Shown piece after piece: positions 46,180 to 57,899 of a stretch of DNA of 64,000 nucleotides (position 1 is its first letter; each line of letters opens with the position of its first letter). The DNA is from Solea solea. Lineage: Eukaryota > Chordata > Actinopteri > Pleuronectiformes > Soleidae. Below the pieces are notes generated by a model that was not told the origin of the DNA, searched no databases, and worked only from the letters and a program-made list of their open reading frames with translations. A program made the position numbers and the translations under genes. The stretch is taken from assembly GCF_958295425.1 (NCBI RefSeq), contig NC_081141.1:28149865-28213864 (forward strand), written 5' to 3'.

Positions 46180-46740
46180 TTAGAGGCCTCCACGGTCTTT
46201 AAGCCACTATGGTATCCACCAGACCCCTCACATACACTCGGCCTCTAAAGGGCCTTTGTCCTGTAAAGAGGGGGTTTGCCTAAATTGGGGTGCTTGTGGA
46301 TTGGCGGGTGGGACTGGGCTTGGTGTAGCATACTTGGCTCCCACGTCTCCATCACTGGAATGGTGAACTTTTTTTTTTTTTTTTTTAAAGCTAGGGAACT
46401 GAGAGGTGGGGTGTCGAGGGGGCAAATGGGGTGCTTTTTTTCGGGCGGAGGGGGGTTTGGAAATCTTCCAAACAGTGCCTTTTTGCTTTCAAAGAAAGCC
46501 CCACTTGTGTAAATGTGCTCTTTGTCCCTTTGCCTATTGTTTGAATTGCATTATGGACTTTTTGTGGGAAGCTCACAGGGGCCTGGGGGGCCTGAGGGGC
46601 CAAAGAGGGACCAAGACGGGGGGGGGGGGGGGTGTCTCTGCCTGAATGACTTGGACCCAGGAAGGACAGATCTGCAGAGGGACCAAGGTATGCTTAAGAA
46701 ATGCATGCCAACACATAAACGCTGACATACAACAAAAAGC
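46180..46740. promoter_or_regulatory. candidate mn1-flank enhancer block A
   Basis: This is complex unique sequence with 'gcctattgtttgaattgcat', a SOX-type ATTGTT next to a POU/octamer-like ATTGCAT (reverse ATGCAAT), at about 46,530-46,549. It is broken by a T-run (46,370-46,387) and a G-run (46,617-46,632). The flank of MN1 is a gene desert, where conserved enhancers are plausible. Not tested by alignment. Confidence 0.35.
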
Positions 46741-46779
46741 AAAGCCACCTGTATCCCACTGCTCAAATTATGAAAATGT

Positions 46780-47130
46780 TGACAATCTGCGGTAATCTGA
46801 GTCTCACGGCGGCAGATCTTGTCTTTTCTCAGGACTCTTTCAGTGCAGTTCGCCCTCTTTGCTGATGGCAACAATAAGAAAACAGTCCGCGTCCCTCCCC
46901 CTGTAAAGGGATTTCTTCTTGATAGAGCTGAGAGTCTGGAGTCGCTCCCCGAAGCCAATTCACAACCTCCATCTGTCCTCGGTCTCAAAGGGAAAACCTG
47001 CAGGTGGAGAAGTGGCACAAAGCGTTTGCATGTTTGGGGCCGTGGATTTCTGTCTTTTAGACTCCATTGGTCAGTTGAAAGACACTTTCACGCTATTAAA
47101 TTACAGAAATTCAGCTTGTCAAAAGCTCAG
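46780..47130. promoter_or_regulatory. candidate mn1-flank enhancer block B
   Basis: This non-repetitive block directly follows block A ('tctcacggcggcagatcttg', 'gttcgccctctttgctgatg', 'ggcacaaagcgtttgcatgt'). Open frames on both strands overlap it, but none resembles a protein. GC content is higher than in the surrounding desert. Confidence 0.28.
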
Positions 47131-47234
47131 ACTCCTTAGAATCTAACAAACCTGGGATATCATAGTGTGGGAGGAAGTTCTTGTACTATATTTTATTTTG
47201 AATGATGCAAAAAAAAACAATCAATCATCATAAC

Positions 47235-47405
47235 AGTCGTGATATAAAGTTAGATTTATTTGCACAACTAAACCAGGCGCCTGGGGAACAATGGTAGTTG
47301 GGTAACTTGCTCAGGGGCGCTCCGGCCCTTCACTTGTCCCGGGATTTCAACCAGTGACCCTTCATGTACGAGCCCAATTCCCTTCCACACAACCACGGGC
47401 CACCA
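47235..47405 (-). repeat. dispersed teleost repeat (SINE/DNA-like)
   Basis: 'aggcgcctggggaacaatgg', 'cttgctcaggggcgctccgg' and 'gggatttcaaccagtgaccc' are reverse-strand phrases of a common fish repeat with the 'gggcaagacactt' motif, also seen at about 58.85 kb. Confidence 0.55.
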
Positions 47406-48356
47406 AAATTGTTACAACAGGTGCAGGAAGTTCCACACTCCAGATTTTTAAACTCAAATCCATTGAGGAAATTCCACGGAGGATAAAGTAGGCCCTTATT
47501 TAAATTTAAGTTTAGGACAGTCTAACTTTCTAGTTCCTGTTGTAAGATTATTTGTGTAACATATACATTCACAAAAACAACTTAACACAAAACCAAGTAT
47601 AACAATTAAGGAAGTAAAATCCTCCAAATTCCTGTCCAAATAAATTGTTTACCCATTGTTTCGTTAAAAAACATCGTAGTACATTTCTGTCCCCAGCAGT
47701 TTGGAGAGTACAGAGCCCCTAAAAATATGCATTAAGTGTGTAATTTAATGTATTTTATGTACTTTAATGTCTGATTCTTTCTTATGTCTGTCTAGTACGA
47801 CTGTCACAATGGTGGTGCAAGTGTGGACAAGTAAGTATCTTATTGTCTTCAATCAAATCTTAAAACTTGGGACACGTCTGGTTCCTGACACATTTGGGGA
47901 CTCTGGAGGCGAGTGTTCTAACCCATCACTTGTGCTCCTCTTCTACCCCCCCCCCCCCCCCCTTGACTGTCATCACACAGATATCCCTGTGACCTCTCTT
48001 TCCTCCGAACCCCCCACCGGAGCAGAGCGGCGCGGCACACGGGCTTCTTCCTGCTGGAAGGTGATTGAGCGTGCGCTCCCCGCTCCGGCTCTGTCCTGCT
48101 TTGTCTGGGCGACGTGTGCCTGTGTCAGGAACCACAATTAGTGGGGCGCGTCCCCGGCCATTAATCACAGAACTGTCCCGGATCCATGCGACTGACCGAC
48201 GCCCACTTCACCCACACACACACTCAATGACGTCCTGCTCGTGTCGGTGACATCATCACGCATGGTAATGTAAAATTGGCACCATTGGCGTCTCTCATTG
48301 TCTCTCAATGCTGGAACTGTTCTTCACAGGTTTTTCTCCTTTTGTATTTCTGTGAC

Positions 48357-48583
48357 CTCTGGTGGTATCTGATGTATCTGAGGTGGTTTCTGATGTATCT
48401 GAGGTGGTTTCTGATGTATCTGAGGTGGTATCTGATGTATCTGAGGTGGTATCTGGTATCTGATGTATCTGAGGAGGTATCTGATGTATCTGAGGTGGTA
48501 TCTGATGTATCTGAGGTGGTATCTGATGTATCTGAGGTGGTATCTGATGTGGTATCTGATGTATCTGAGGTGGTTTCTGATCA
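48357..48583. repeat. 21-bp minisatellite (VNTR)
   Basis: About ten units of 'tgatgtatctgaggtggtat' plus one base run in tandem, with variants (gtttc, gaggaggt) and partial units. Open frames on both strands here are repeat artefacts. Confidence 0.92.
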
Positions 48584-48689
48584 GGTACTTTATCTTCAAA
48601 CTATTTCCTTTGCATGAGAAATAGATATAAATGCTGTTCTGTCTGATCTGTCACGCCAAAGAGGATCAGACTCTTGGATCCTAGTTTAC

Positions 48690-49275
48690 GCGTGACATAA
48701 ATTTCGTCGTTGGCGTTGGTCCACGCGAATGTTTTGTATTTACGTCGTCTGAGATGAGCGAAGCATGATGCACAGTCAACGTAAACCAGTCACAACATTT
48801 TACACGGCACCAGGTCGCTAGATTGTGTTTGTTTCCCCAACAACTCCAGTTTTTACGCTGGCAGGAAATGGCTAGCCAGAGACACGTTTGCTCCCAGGTT
48901 CCAACGAGTTTCCTGAGTTTTGAGTTCGGACGCAAATGGAACGTAAAACTGGCGTCATATAGCGTCATACAACGTAAAACTGGCCTCAGACGCAACGCCC
49001 GTCGTGCGCATGAAGCTGTTTGCGTCATGAACGCACGGCGCTCCGATTTTGGCGATTTTCGCATGTGCGAAGTGAACTTCCACCCCTACCAGTAGGTGGA
49101 GTATTAAGCCCTGCTCACCAACAGAAAAAAGAATAAGTCGTCGCCAAGGATAACCATCCGAGCCTCGACCTGGCGACCCTCGGTCCGAGGGAGCTGTAGC
49201 ATCATCCTATTCTTCTTTGGTGGGAATGCGTCCTATTCCCAGCGTCTAGACTTGTACCGCCACCTGGTGGTGACG
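48690..49275. repeat. dispersed repeat mosaic
   Basis: Repeated 'aacgtaaaactggc' and 'gcgtcat' words run through 48.94-49.03 kb, followed by 'aaccatccgagcctcgacct' and 'taccgccacctggtgg', which look like remnants of more than one mobile repeat. Family names are not assigned. Confidence 0.4.
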
Positions 49276-50514
49276 TGGGATCCTGACGCGTGAGTAGACC
49301 TTGTCCCCGCCCACCTCTGTGCTGCTGCTGCTGCTGCTGCGTACAAACAAACGCTCCCTCACTTCAGGAAGAACAAACAGAAGCAGAAATAACATTCAAA
49401 TCAAAACATACGCCCTACAGCTTCAAAGTGTTTGCATTTCTTGTCACAGTTTTCTTTTACATTGTGTTAACATTGTGTAGGTGTTGCTATGTGCTAACAC
49501 TCCACTCCCTTCAATGATGCAGGTAGACCAGTTTCACTGCGTGTTAATGCAGACGCCCAAACAGCCCATCATGTGGCAGCAACTCACTGCATTTAGAACT
49601 GTAGTGAGACAAACTGCTCAGAAGACGTCATACGTCAGAACATGAGGCCAAACAAAGGGCCCCCCCCACCTCAGTTTCCCTCCTCTCACTCAGAATATTC
49701 AGATCGATTCTGTGGCAGGACGGTAAATATTTGTCATCAGACAATCACACATTGATGAGAGAAATCAATAAGTGATGGGAGGGAAACCAAGAACCAGCGT
49801 GTGCTCGCTCACCTCACAAAAATGGAGATTTGTTGCTCTCAGGGGCCGAGAGAGTTTTCTCCTGGGGACCGTCTGTGTTTTCTTTTCTTTCCCCTTTTTT
49901 CATTTCATGGGTAAAAACCACTGGAAATGGATGAGGGGACTTGTGTGAAGAGATTCCCCAGTGGAAACGCCCGGGACGGCCGAGGAACTGCTGTCAAACG
50001 AGGCTATTTTGTACTTGTGCTGGTTCGCCGGTTTGCCACCGCTCCTTATTTGCCCACATGCGTAAGTGTAGCACAAAACACACACACAAACACACATAAA
50101 CTGTGTGGTGAAGCACAAACACACTCCATCTCTGTCACACACACACACACACACACACATAAAAACACACTCTCATCTGTATGCTTCCCTTTCTGTCACC
50201 ATCTTTATTTAAAACAATGATTTTTCTTCCTCTCTCTCCGTCTCTCGCTTTATAAAAACAGAGGAATGAAAAGCAGCCAGATGGTAGTGCAGACCTAATA
50301 TAAAATCAATACGCTGCCTCCAAGAGAACTGAGGAGAGAGAGAGAGAGAGAAAGAGGAGGGAAAAAGAAGAAGAGGAGCAGCTGAAGAAAGAAAGAAAAA
50401 ACACAAAGAACATTAGAACACCACAAATGCCAAAATAGAGTTCTTTGGTGTCTTCTCTTTTTTTCTCTCTCTCTCTCTTCTCCTCTTACTTTGTCTCTGA
50501 CACAAATATGTGCT

Positions 50515-50550
<36 letters not shown>

Positions 50551-50644
50551 TGCCTCAGTGTGCTTTAACCACTCACTCCAGCTTTGAGTATTCCGGGGTC
50601 GCTGAACTTCTCCACCTACTGCCTCACAATGCATCTCTGGGGAG

Positions 50645-50675
<31 letters not shown>

Positions 50676-50870
50676 CATGCACTTGTTTTTTTTAACTCTT
50701 TTTTTTCTGGTTTAAACCGTCAGAACGTTTACATGACATGAGCAAAAAAACAACAACAACAACAAAAAGAATCAAATTTCTGTTTTAGTGCGACTTAAAC
50801 CAGAGCTGAAATGAAACCCAAACAATACTGATCATTACGTTCACAGCTATATGTTTAACTGCACCCGAAC
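49276..50870. other. intergenic with microsatellites
   Basis: It holds (CTG)n at 49,321-49,340, a C-run at 49,661, and (AC)n at about 50,077, 50,138-50,160 and 50,517-50,547, and (TG)n at 50,648-50,675. No gene is seen. Confidence 0.65.
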
Positions 50871-50879
50871 TGGCCTGTG

Positions 50880-51690
50880 TTGCCCTCTGATTTCAATGGA
50901 AAGTAGCTCCAGGCAGCTCTGGAACGTCGTTCAACGTCTCCAGAACATATTTGTCGTATTTGTGACGTCATCGCACTGTATTTACAAGTGTTGAGGTCGA
51001 CATTTCTGCACGTGTTCCACATGTTGTTGTCTTCCAAATGTTAATCTGGATAGAAGAAGCCAAACTAAGCGCGCGGTGCGGCGACTGTGTGAAATTTCAT
51101 GTAGTTCTGTTTACGTTAAAGCTTTCAAAAAAGGGGAATTTTTAAACGTGCCACTTTAACGACGAATTTGTCGGAGCGCTGAGGCCACGCCTTTTGCCGA
51201 ACAGAAAATCCTTTGATGACTTTTAATCATTAACATGTCGCGAACATATGGTCCGAATTTGACGCGGATAGCTCAAACATGCTAGGACGAGTTCGTTCAA
51301 ATGCATAGATTAGCCGTTTTTGTTTTTCTAAAATGGCCGACTTCTGAGTGGGCGGAGCTAATGGAAGTACATTAGAAATTTGTTTGGAATCATGAGAGCA
51401 ACATGTGTAAGAAGTTTGGTTAAAATTGGAACAACTATGTGCGACTGAGACACGATAGAAAAAATCTAAAATTTAGCATTTAACGCAAATTTTGCCACTT
51501 TCTCTCATGTCAAATATTCCCAAAAACTTCCTCAAGAAACTTCGGAGTAAGCCCGACACACTCACCAAATTTCGTCCCGATCAGCCGACTTTTGTCTGAC
51601 CATGACCCGACTTCATGGGGCGCTATAGAGCCCTGGGGCTACAAACGGGTTTTTGCCCTATCGCATTTTTCACCAACCCTACCTCTGTGA
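50880..51690. repeat. long degenerate dispersed repeat
   Basis: Phrases such as 'gcgaacatatggtccgaatt', 'tgagtgggcggagctaatgg', 'caaatttcgtcccgatcagc' and 'ggggcgctatagagccc' are characteristic of a widely dispersed non-coding teleost repeat. No coding capacity is seen. Confidence 0.5.
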
Positions 51691-52314
51691 GTTTTGATGC
51701 ACGTTAATACCCTGAAAAGTGACCGGAAAGCCACGGAACCTCATGCCAGGAACCCCTGGTCCTGAAATCCTGAGGCTTCTGAAGATTTTTGTTTAATCTC
51801 ATATCAGATCCGTCCAGACATAATCTGCTCAGGCTGCTTTGGTGAAGACGTGGGGTTGATGTCGATGGCGGCGTTGCTTTTAAACGAGGATGCACGTAGA
51901 AAAGGAAACGGCCCTGTCAAGTCTCGGGAGTCACTGAGATTTCCTTGTGCGATGCAGAGTCTCCATCTCCGGACCCCCGTCATCGTGACGCAGAAGATAA
52001 ATTGACAATCCGATTTGCACAGCCGGAGAGTTCAGACTTCTGAGTTGAGACACATCTGTAGAAATCGATTGGATTTGCATTTCAAACCCACTTTAAATGT
52101 GTCTTGAATCAAATTTTGGAAAATAAAAGCCAGATTCTGTCCTTTAACTTTCAAGAAAATCAGATTTTTCCCGTCTTTTTTTTTTCTTTTTTCTTTTCTG
52201 GTTCAAATGAATGGAAGTCAGTGCCGTGTCCTAACAAGAATAGCTCCATGTGTGTGTGTGTGTGTCACTGTGACACAGGAATGCCAGGACTTCTCATTGG
52301 GCTGCAAATTGAGA

Positions 52315-52350
52315 GAGAGGAGGAGGAGGAGGAGGAGGAGGAGGAGGGCG
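52315..52350. repeat. (GGA)n tract
   Basis: AGGAGG repeats follow 'gagagagagg' just upstream of a (TG)n run (52,463-52,496). Confidence 0.9.
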
Positions 52351-52460
52351 AGGTAGAGATAGCTTCTGAAAAGAGAGAGGACTGAGGGCCATTGAGGAGT
52401 CATTAGGGTAATGATAATTGGTGCAGTGAATAAGCAAAGAGAGAAAAGGCGGAGGAGAGT

Positions 52461-52497
<37 letters not shown>

Positions 52498-52652
52498 GGG
52501 GGTGGGTGGGCTATAAATTAATTTGATTGACAGCAACATGTTGGGGCAGAGATATGCAGGTGAACCTGGAGGCAGTGGTGAAGTTTTGGACACGTCTTTG
52601 CTCATGTTGTGTGTTTATTTGGTACACAGAGGAGAGATAGTGTTTGTTTTAA

Positions 52653-52671
52653 GTGTGTGTGCGTGTGTGTG

Positions 52672-52716
<45 letters not shown>

Positions 52717-52738
52717 ATGTGTGCGTGCGTGTGTGTGT
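52653..52738. repeat. imperfect (TG)n microsatellite
   Basis: 86 bp of TG repeats have GC interruptions ('gtgcgtgtgt'). Confidence 0.95.
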
Positions 52739-52769
52739 CCCCGGTGCTTGTGGCTGCTTGCTGGGTGAC

Positions 52770-52910
52770 AGATAGCCCCGGGAGCGAGGGGACACCAGGC
52801 TGTTTAGCTGATAATTAAGGGGGTTTTATCTTAATTTGAGCTGTTACTCTCTATCCTCTGCTGTGATTTATGAGTCGCTGGCCCAGCCCTGCTCCCCGGC
52901 TCTGCCCCTT
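52770..52910. promoter_or_regulatory. candidate mn1-flank enhancer block C
   Basis: Unique block 'agatagccccgggagcgagg', 'gctgataattaagggggttt', 'tatcttaatttgagctgtta' and 'tgatttatgagtcgctggcc'. AATTAAG and CTTAATT form inverted homeodomain-type sites around a G/T-rich loop. It stands out from the flanking TG and AC microsatellites. Confidence 0.35.
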
Positions 52911-53789
52911 AGCATCAGGGACAAGACAAAGGAACCTCTCTTCCTTCTGTACACATAACACACACTCGTACATTACACACACACTCGTACATTACACACA
53001 CACACACGCAGAGATAGAAGTGGATGCCCGTGTTCTCACGCTGCTAACTCGGAGTGTAAAACATCCGTCCTGAGGAACGACAGCGTCACCGAGGTCTCAT
53101 TAGACTCATTAAGTAGGTTTAAAAAGTAGAGATTGGTGAATGACAAACACAGAACATGAAAATAAGATGAAAGAATTACAGACTGAGGCAGAACAATAAC
53201 ATACAAACTGTCTTGTATTGTCTTATAGTTGCGTGGTGTTGTGTTTTTGTCATTTTTCTTGGTGTTTGTGGATTTCTCGTTGTATTTCGGACACATTTGC
53301 CTGTTTTTGCTGCTGGTTTGCTCCTCGTGACCCGTTCTCTCTTGTGTTTTTTGGATCTTTACTGTACCATTGTACTTTGTTCTGGGATCATTTGGGTCCT
53401 ACATCACGACCTCTGACGCAAACATTCCAGTTTAAACGCGAGACCACGTCCTCGCCTCACGTCCTGTGGTGCACGGCGCCGTCGTCTTGTTTTTTTGGTG
53501 GTAATCTGTTCCTTTGTCGCCACAATATTCACACTGGTTACATTCTAATGGTTTCTCATCGACACAAAGACACACCTCTACTGTCTGACTCGTTAGAAAC
53601 ACTATGTTGTTACTGCTAACTGTCTCATGTCAGTGTCTATTTGTCTAAAGGGCAGGGAGAAGCCATGTGTGATCGTACATGTTTGCCTGGTGTGTTTGTG
53701 AAGGATGTTCTGTTTGATTTTCCAACTCTGAAACTTTGACCAACCTCATGTCCAACAACTGAGTTAGGATTCCAAGATGGCTGCTCCAT

Positions 53790-54020
53790 TCAAACACTGC
53801 TTCTTTTCTTCTTCTTCATCTTCTTTTTTCTGCACTCTCTCCTGTTTTGTTTACTTTTAAAACGTGTGTAAAACTGTCCTGTTTTGTGTTATAATGCTGC
53901 TTATTCTTTTTCTAGTTTTATATCTGTCTAACTCCATTGCTTATTTCTTTATATTCTTTTTTTTGTCTTCGTCACTCGTCGACCTCTTTTTGCTGCCGTG
54001 ACAAGTGAATTTTACTCTTT
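53790..54020 (+). repeat. dispersed repeat, copy 1 (LINE-tail-like)
   Basis: Shares 'gctgcttattctt', 'tctgtctaactccattgctt', 'gtcgacctctttttgctgcc' and 'caagtgaattt' with 55.79-55.95 kb, in the same orientation. The ending resembles LINE 3' tails of teleosts. Confidence 0.55.
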
Positions 54021-54289
54021 TTTTTCCTACATTTTCAGGACTTCTTTTGCACAAAAGCTGCTGAAAACGTATCCTCTGTTCACGCCGGGTCTGACGGAGG
54101 CCACTGACACGCGAAGCCATGATCACACAACGCCCAAGGAGCACATTTGCGTGTGCATTAGCTCTCGGAGGAGCGCGTAAGCTCAAAGTGCACAATCTCA
54201 GCCACACCGTCTGATTGATATCTGCCCGCAGTGGTGCAGCACCTCTCACTTTGTGGCCTTTATTCTCCTCAGCTCAGCTCATGCTGGTA

Positions 54290-54720
54290 ATGAATCATAA
54301 GAGGAAAAAAGGGGGCTGAAGCTTTAACCTCTCACCAGCTGTCCCTCCCCCCCCCCCCCCCCCGGGAGGGAGATGCAGAGCAGTGTCGGATTGAGTTCCT
54401 GAGAGGTGGAGTGACCGCAGGCAAGAGTTAACTCGATCTTCAGCTGGGTGGGGTACAGGGTGAAGAGGAGGCGGGGGGAGGAGGTGGGGAGTGGTACAGT
54501 CAAACAATGCGAGCCACTGTTCTCAACCTATCACCCCCCGGGGTCACGGAGGAGAAGACATGCTAGTGCAACCTCATCTCCTGCAGTCGCCTCTCTCATA
54601 AAGGCCGGGGATTTCTCCGCTGGCCCGACTTGGATGTTGTTTTTACGCAGATTGTGGGCAGGCTCTTTTTGGACGGACGTGTTTCAGGCTGCACGGTAAT
54701 AATCCCACAGGTATTTGGCC
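54290..54720. promoter_or_regulatory. candidate mn1-flank enhancer block D
   Basis: GC-rich unique sequence ('ggattgagttcctgagaggt', 'gcaagagttaactcgatctt', 'tacagtcaaacaatgcgagc', 'ctctctcataaaggccgggg') contains a C-run at 54,346-54,363. Open frames on both strands have no family resemblance. A regulatory role is a guess. Confidence 0.28.
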
Positions 54721-55789
54721 AGAGGGAGGGACCTTCACACCTCCATTAAAAGGAAAATGGTGCAGAGAAAGACAGTGTGGGCGTTTCTGCTGTTTTACCA
54801 GACGTCATTCTCTTGAGTTTTTTCCTTTTCTTTTTCTGGTGCAGCCGTTTTTATTTCTTGTCGGTCGACATTCATGAGATGTTTGTACAACTCTTGGTAC
54901 ATTCAGAGTCTCTCCAGGACTCGGTGTTGCTGTCTCCACTGTTGCCACAACACGTTTGGAACTAGTTTGACAAACTAAAGCGACATCCATGAAGCATTTC
55001 TGTTCAACAAAAGCAAAACCTACATTTCTTCAGCCCCTCGTCGTCACGCGGCACAGATCTGTGGTAAATGACCATGGGAATAATTCATGTAACTCCTTAT
55101 GTGGACATCCTGGGTGTGTGTGTGTGTGTGTGTGTTTATAAGTCACATCTTCACGTGTTGTTGAGTCAAAGTTCTCACTCATTTTCTATTGTGTTTAAAA
55201 GAAGAGTCGCGTGCACAAGTCACAAAACAGACAGTTTAAACTTCAAATTCAACCAGATTAGAAAGATTTTAAGTACTTTTGTGTTTATAAAGTTATACAT
55301 TTTAACAACAGTAAAAAGCAGCCTACATGCTCTGCGTTCAAAGGGTAAAACAACAAATCTTTTAATTTATGGATTATTTTCTCATTACTTGACTAGTACA
55401 GTAAGGACTGCTAGTTAGCTGTATCTTAATAGTCCAACAAAAATGCAATTAAAACCATTTTACTGATCAAAAATATCAAATAAAACAAGATGGTGGAATG
55501 TCCTGTCCCTTTAAGGAAGGTTGCATTATGGGTAGTAAGGTGACAGCCTGGGAAAGGGATAGTGCTAATGTCGTTGTGGCGTGTTCGGCCTGTTCCATAC
55601 TACGTAAAAATCGACTTCCTTTTTACGAAAAAGGCGGTTAGATCGTTAGATTGAGTTCAGGTATTGAAGGGTCTGAACAGGAAGTAGCAACACTTCGCAC
55701 CTGCGTGGAACAAATCGGGTTTCCAGTTCGGCTTTGAGGTAAGCTAACATAGCTACGTTAGCACAGCACAGCTTTGTTTACTTCCACAC

Positions 55790-55960
55790 TGTTTTTTTAT
55801 TTTAAATGTGTAAAACTCCTGCTTATTCTGGTTGTACTTTTAAACCTTCATATTTGTCTAATGTCATTGCTTCTTTCATATCTTATTGCGGTATTTTTTT
55901 TGTATTTGTCACGTGTCGACCTCTTTTGCTGCCCTAACAACAAGTCAATTTCCCAAAGAG
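55790..55960 (+). repeat. dispersed repeat, copy 2 (LINE-tail-like)
   Basis: Direct, diverged copy of 53.79-54.02 kb ('ctgcttattctggttg', 'tatttgtctaatgtcattgc', 'gtgtcgacctcttttgctgc', 'caagtcaatttccc'). Confidence 0.55.
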
Positions 55961-57053
55961 ATTTGGAGTTGAAGCCCTTGTTTGGATGCAAATGTTTGGT
56001 GATAAGAAAAGTAAAAAAAAAACCTCCAGCTGAATTCACAGAGACAGACGTGGTGTTTTCTTCAGAACTGAAATTCAACCAAAGGCAAGACGCGACAAAA
56101 GAACATGTGTGAGCATGTGTGTGTGATGAGATCAACAGTATGGAGAGGTGTTCTCTGCTGGAAGTTCACCCATTGACCCTTGACCATTGTGAGTCAGAAA
56201 CTGGTGTGTATGTTTCCAGAGCGGCCCACCTTCCTCCTCCTCCTCCTCCTCCTCCTCCTCCACTCTTATCTCTTCCCTGGTGCTGGGGTGGGGGGCAGGG
56301 GCTGCAGGGGAAGTGGAGGTTCCAGGCACAGTCTTCTCAGGACATGAAACCTCATCTGTCCACTCCTCCTCCATCCATCCAGGCTCTTAACTTTCACCCC
56401 TGACCCTGTCACACCCTCCTCTGTGCTGCAGCAACAACAAAAGCAGGAGATTAGGGAAATTGACAGGCTTGAGGGGATTACTGTAGCCCCCCCCCCCCCC
56501 CCCCCCCTTTCATCTCGGACTGCGCTCACAGTTGACTGTTAGCAGCGCTACTTCAACTTAATCTGAGTGCAGTTCGCTCTTTTTTTCCCTTCGGTTTGTG
56601 TACTTTTGTTAGCCGTTGTTTGTGCGTCGACTTATCTGGACCAAAATCCACTCGAGTTTTATGTGTTTTGGGCATAAAGTTAGTGTGACGGCGTCCGGAG
56701 AATGGGACCCGGACGTCGTCCTCGGTTGCCTTTACACACACTGTCAGCAAACACCAGGAGAACGCTCTTGTTGGTCGTGTCCTCACCCAGTGGAAACGCC
56801 TCAGGTTGGAACCCGGGTTGAGTGTGTGGGAGTCAGGACAAGGCGTCAAAGGTACACAGCGACGATCCGTCTTCACCCTGCGATGTTTATGTTGTCCTGG
56901 TCCTGTGCCAAAGACGTGATGGACACACACCCATCTGTTAGCAGACAATCAGACGCTGTGTTGCACACCATAGGGCGGCTGAGGCCAAAGACCTGTCGTC
57001 CAGGCGCGGTTCAAACATCTAGGAGGAACCACCTTCTCTAGCCTCAGATTCAC

Positions 57054-57084
<31 letters not shown>

Positions 57085-57700
57085 CACCACTTCTTCTTTA
57101 TTAAGTGTTGTTGAAGTCTAACCAATAATTATACTATCTACATAATCCAACTGCTGCGGTTTATTCTGAGTTGTTGTGGAGGGAAAAGGATAAACATGCA
57201 CCTTGGTCGGTTGGGTTTACGTAGTATGTGTGTTGCTTTAACTGTCCTGTGGTAAATGGTAAATCAATCACTTATTAGTTTCTCCTTATTATTTAACCTC
57301 TTATTTTGGATCCTCCATCAGCTTCTATTTGAATTTTGAGAGCCTTAAAAATGCTGTTTATGGTTTACGGTCACAAACCGCCAACCGTTTTTCAACTTTG
57401 GGTGAATGATGACATCATAACCTGTCATTTTCTTGCATGTTGGAGTTTGTACACAGCGTGCAAGCTTTACCTGTTAATATGCTAGCTCCTGTGGCAGCGT
57501 TACAGCGCCACATACAGGTCGTTTAGGGAGGTTTCGCGTGTATGAAAACGCAGACATTTTAAAGAACGTTAAAAGTAAAAGATCTTGTGAGATCTTTTTA
57601 ATCTAAAAAAGGCCATTTTTTAAATAAGAACGCAATTGTATGGCTGTAACCCAAGTTGTTTAAATAAAAATCCGTCATTAAAAAAGTCACTTAATTTCCT
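55961..57700. other. intergenic, low-complexity tracts, no gene seen
   Basis: (TCC)n at 56,233-56,260, a C-run at 56,488-56,508, (AAC)n at about 57,058-57,083, the rest unique or AT-rich. The 141-aa open frame at 56,616-57,041 has no recognisable domain. Confidence 0.6.
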
Positions 57701-57899
57701 CTTGATGAAGAACGACAATGAACTTCTAGACACCTGTGCCTCTTAATTATAGTGAAGTCCCTCGTCTGGGGCTCTCCGTCTCCGTCTCCGTCTCCTGGCC
57801 CGGTGAAGTGACCCTCGATCACCTCGGGTTCTCAGAATCTGGCAGAATGTCAAAACTATTCACTCGACCCTCTGGAAAGCACGTCTGCTTACCGTTAAG

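Noticed and set aside
48276..48617. Open frames on both strands over the 21-bp repeat
   Set aside because: Repeat artefact, unit length divisible by three.
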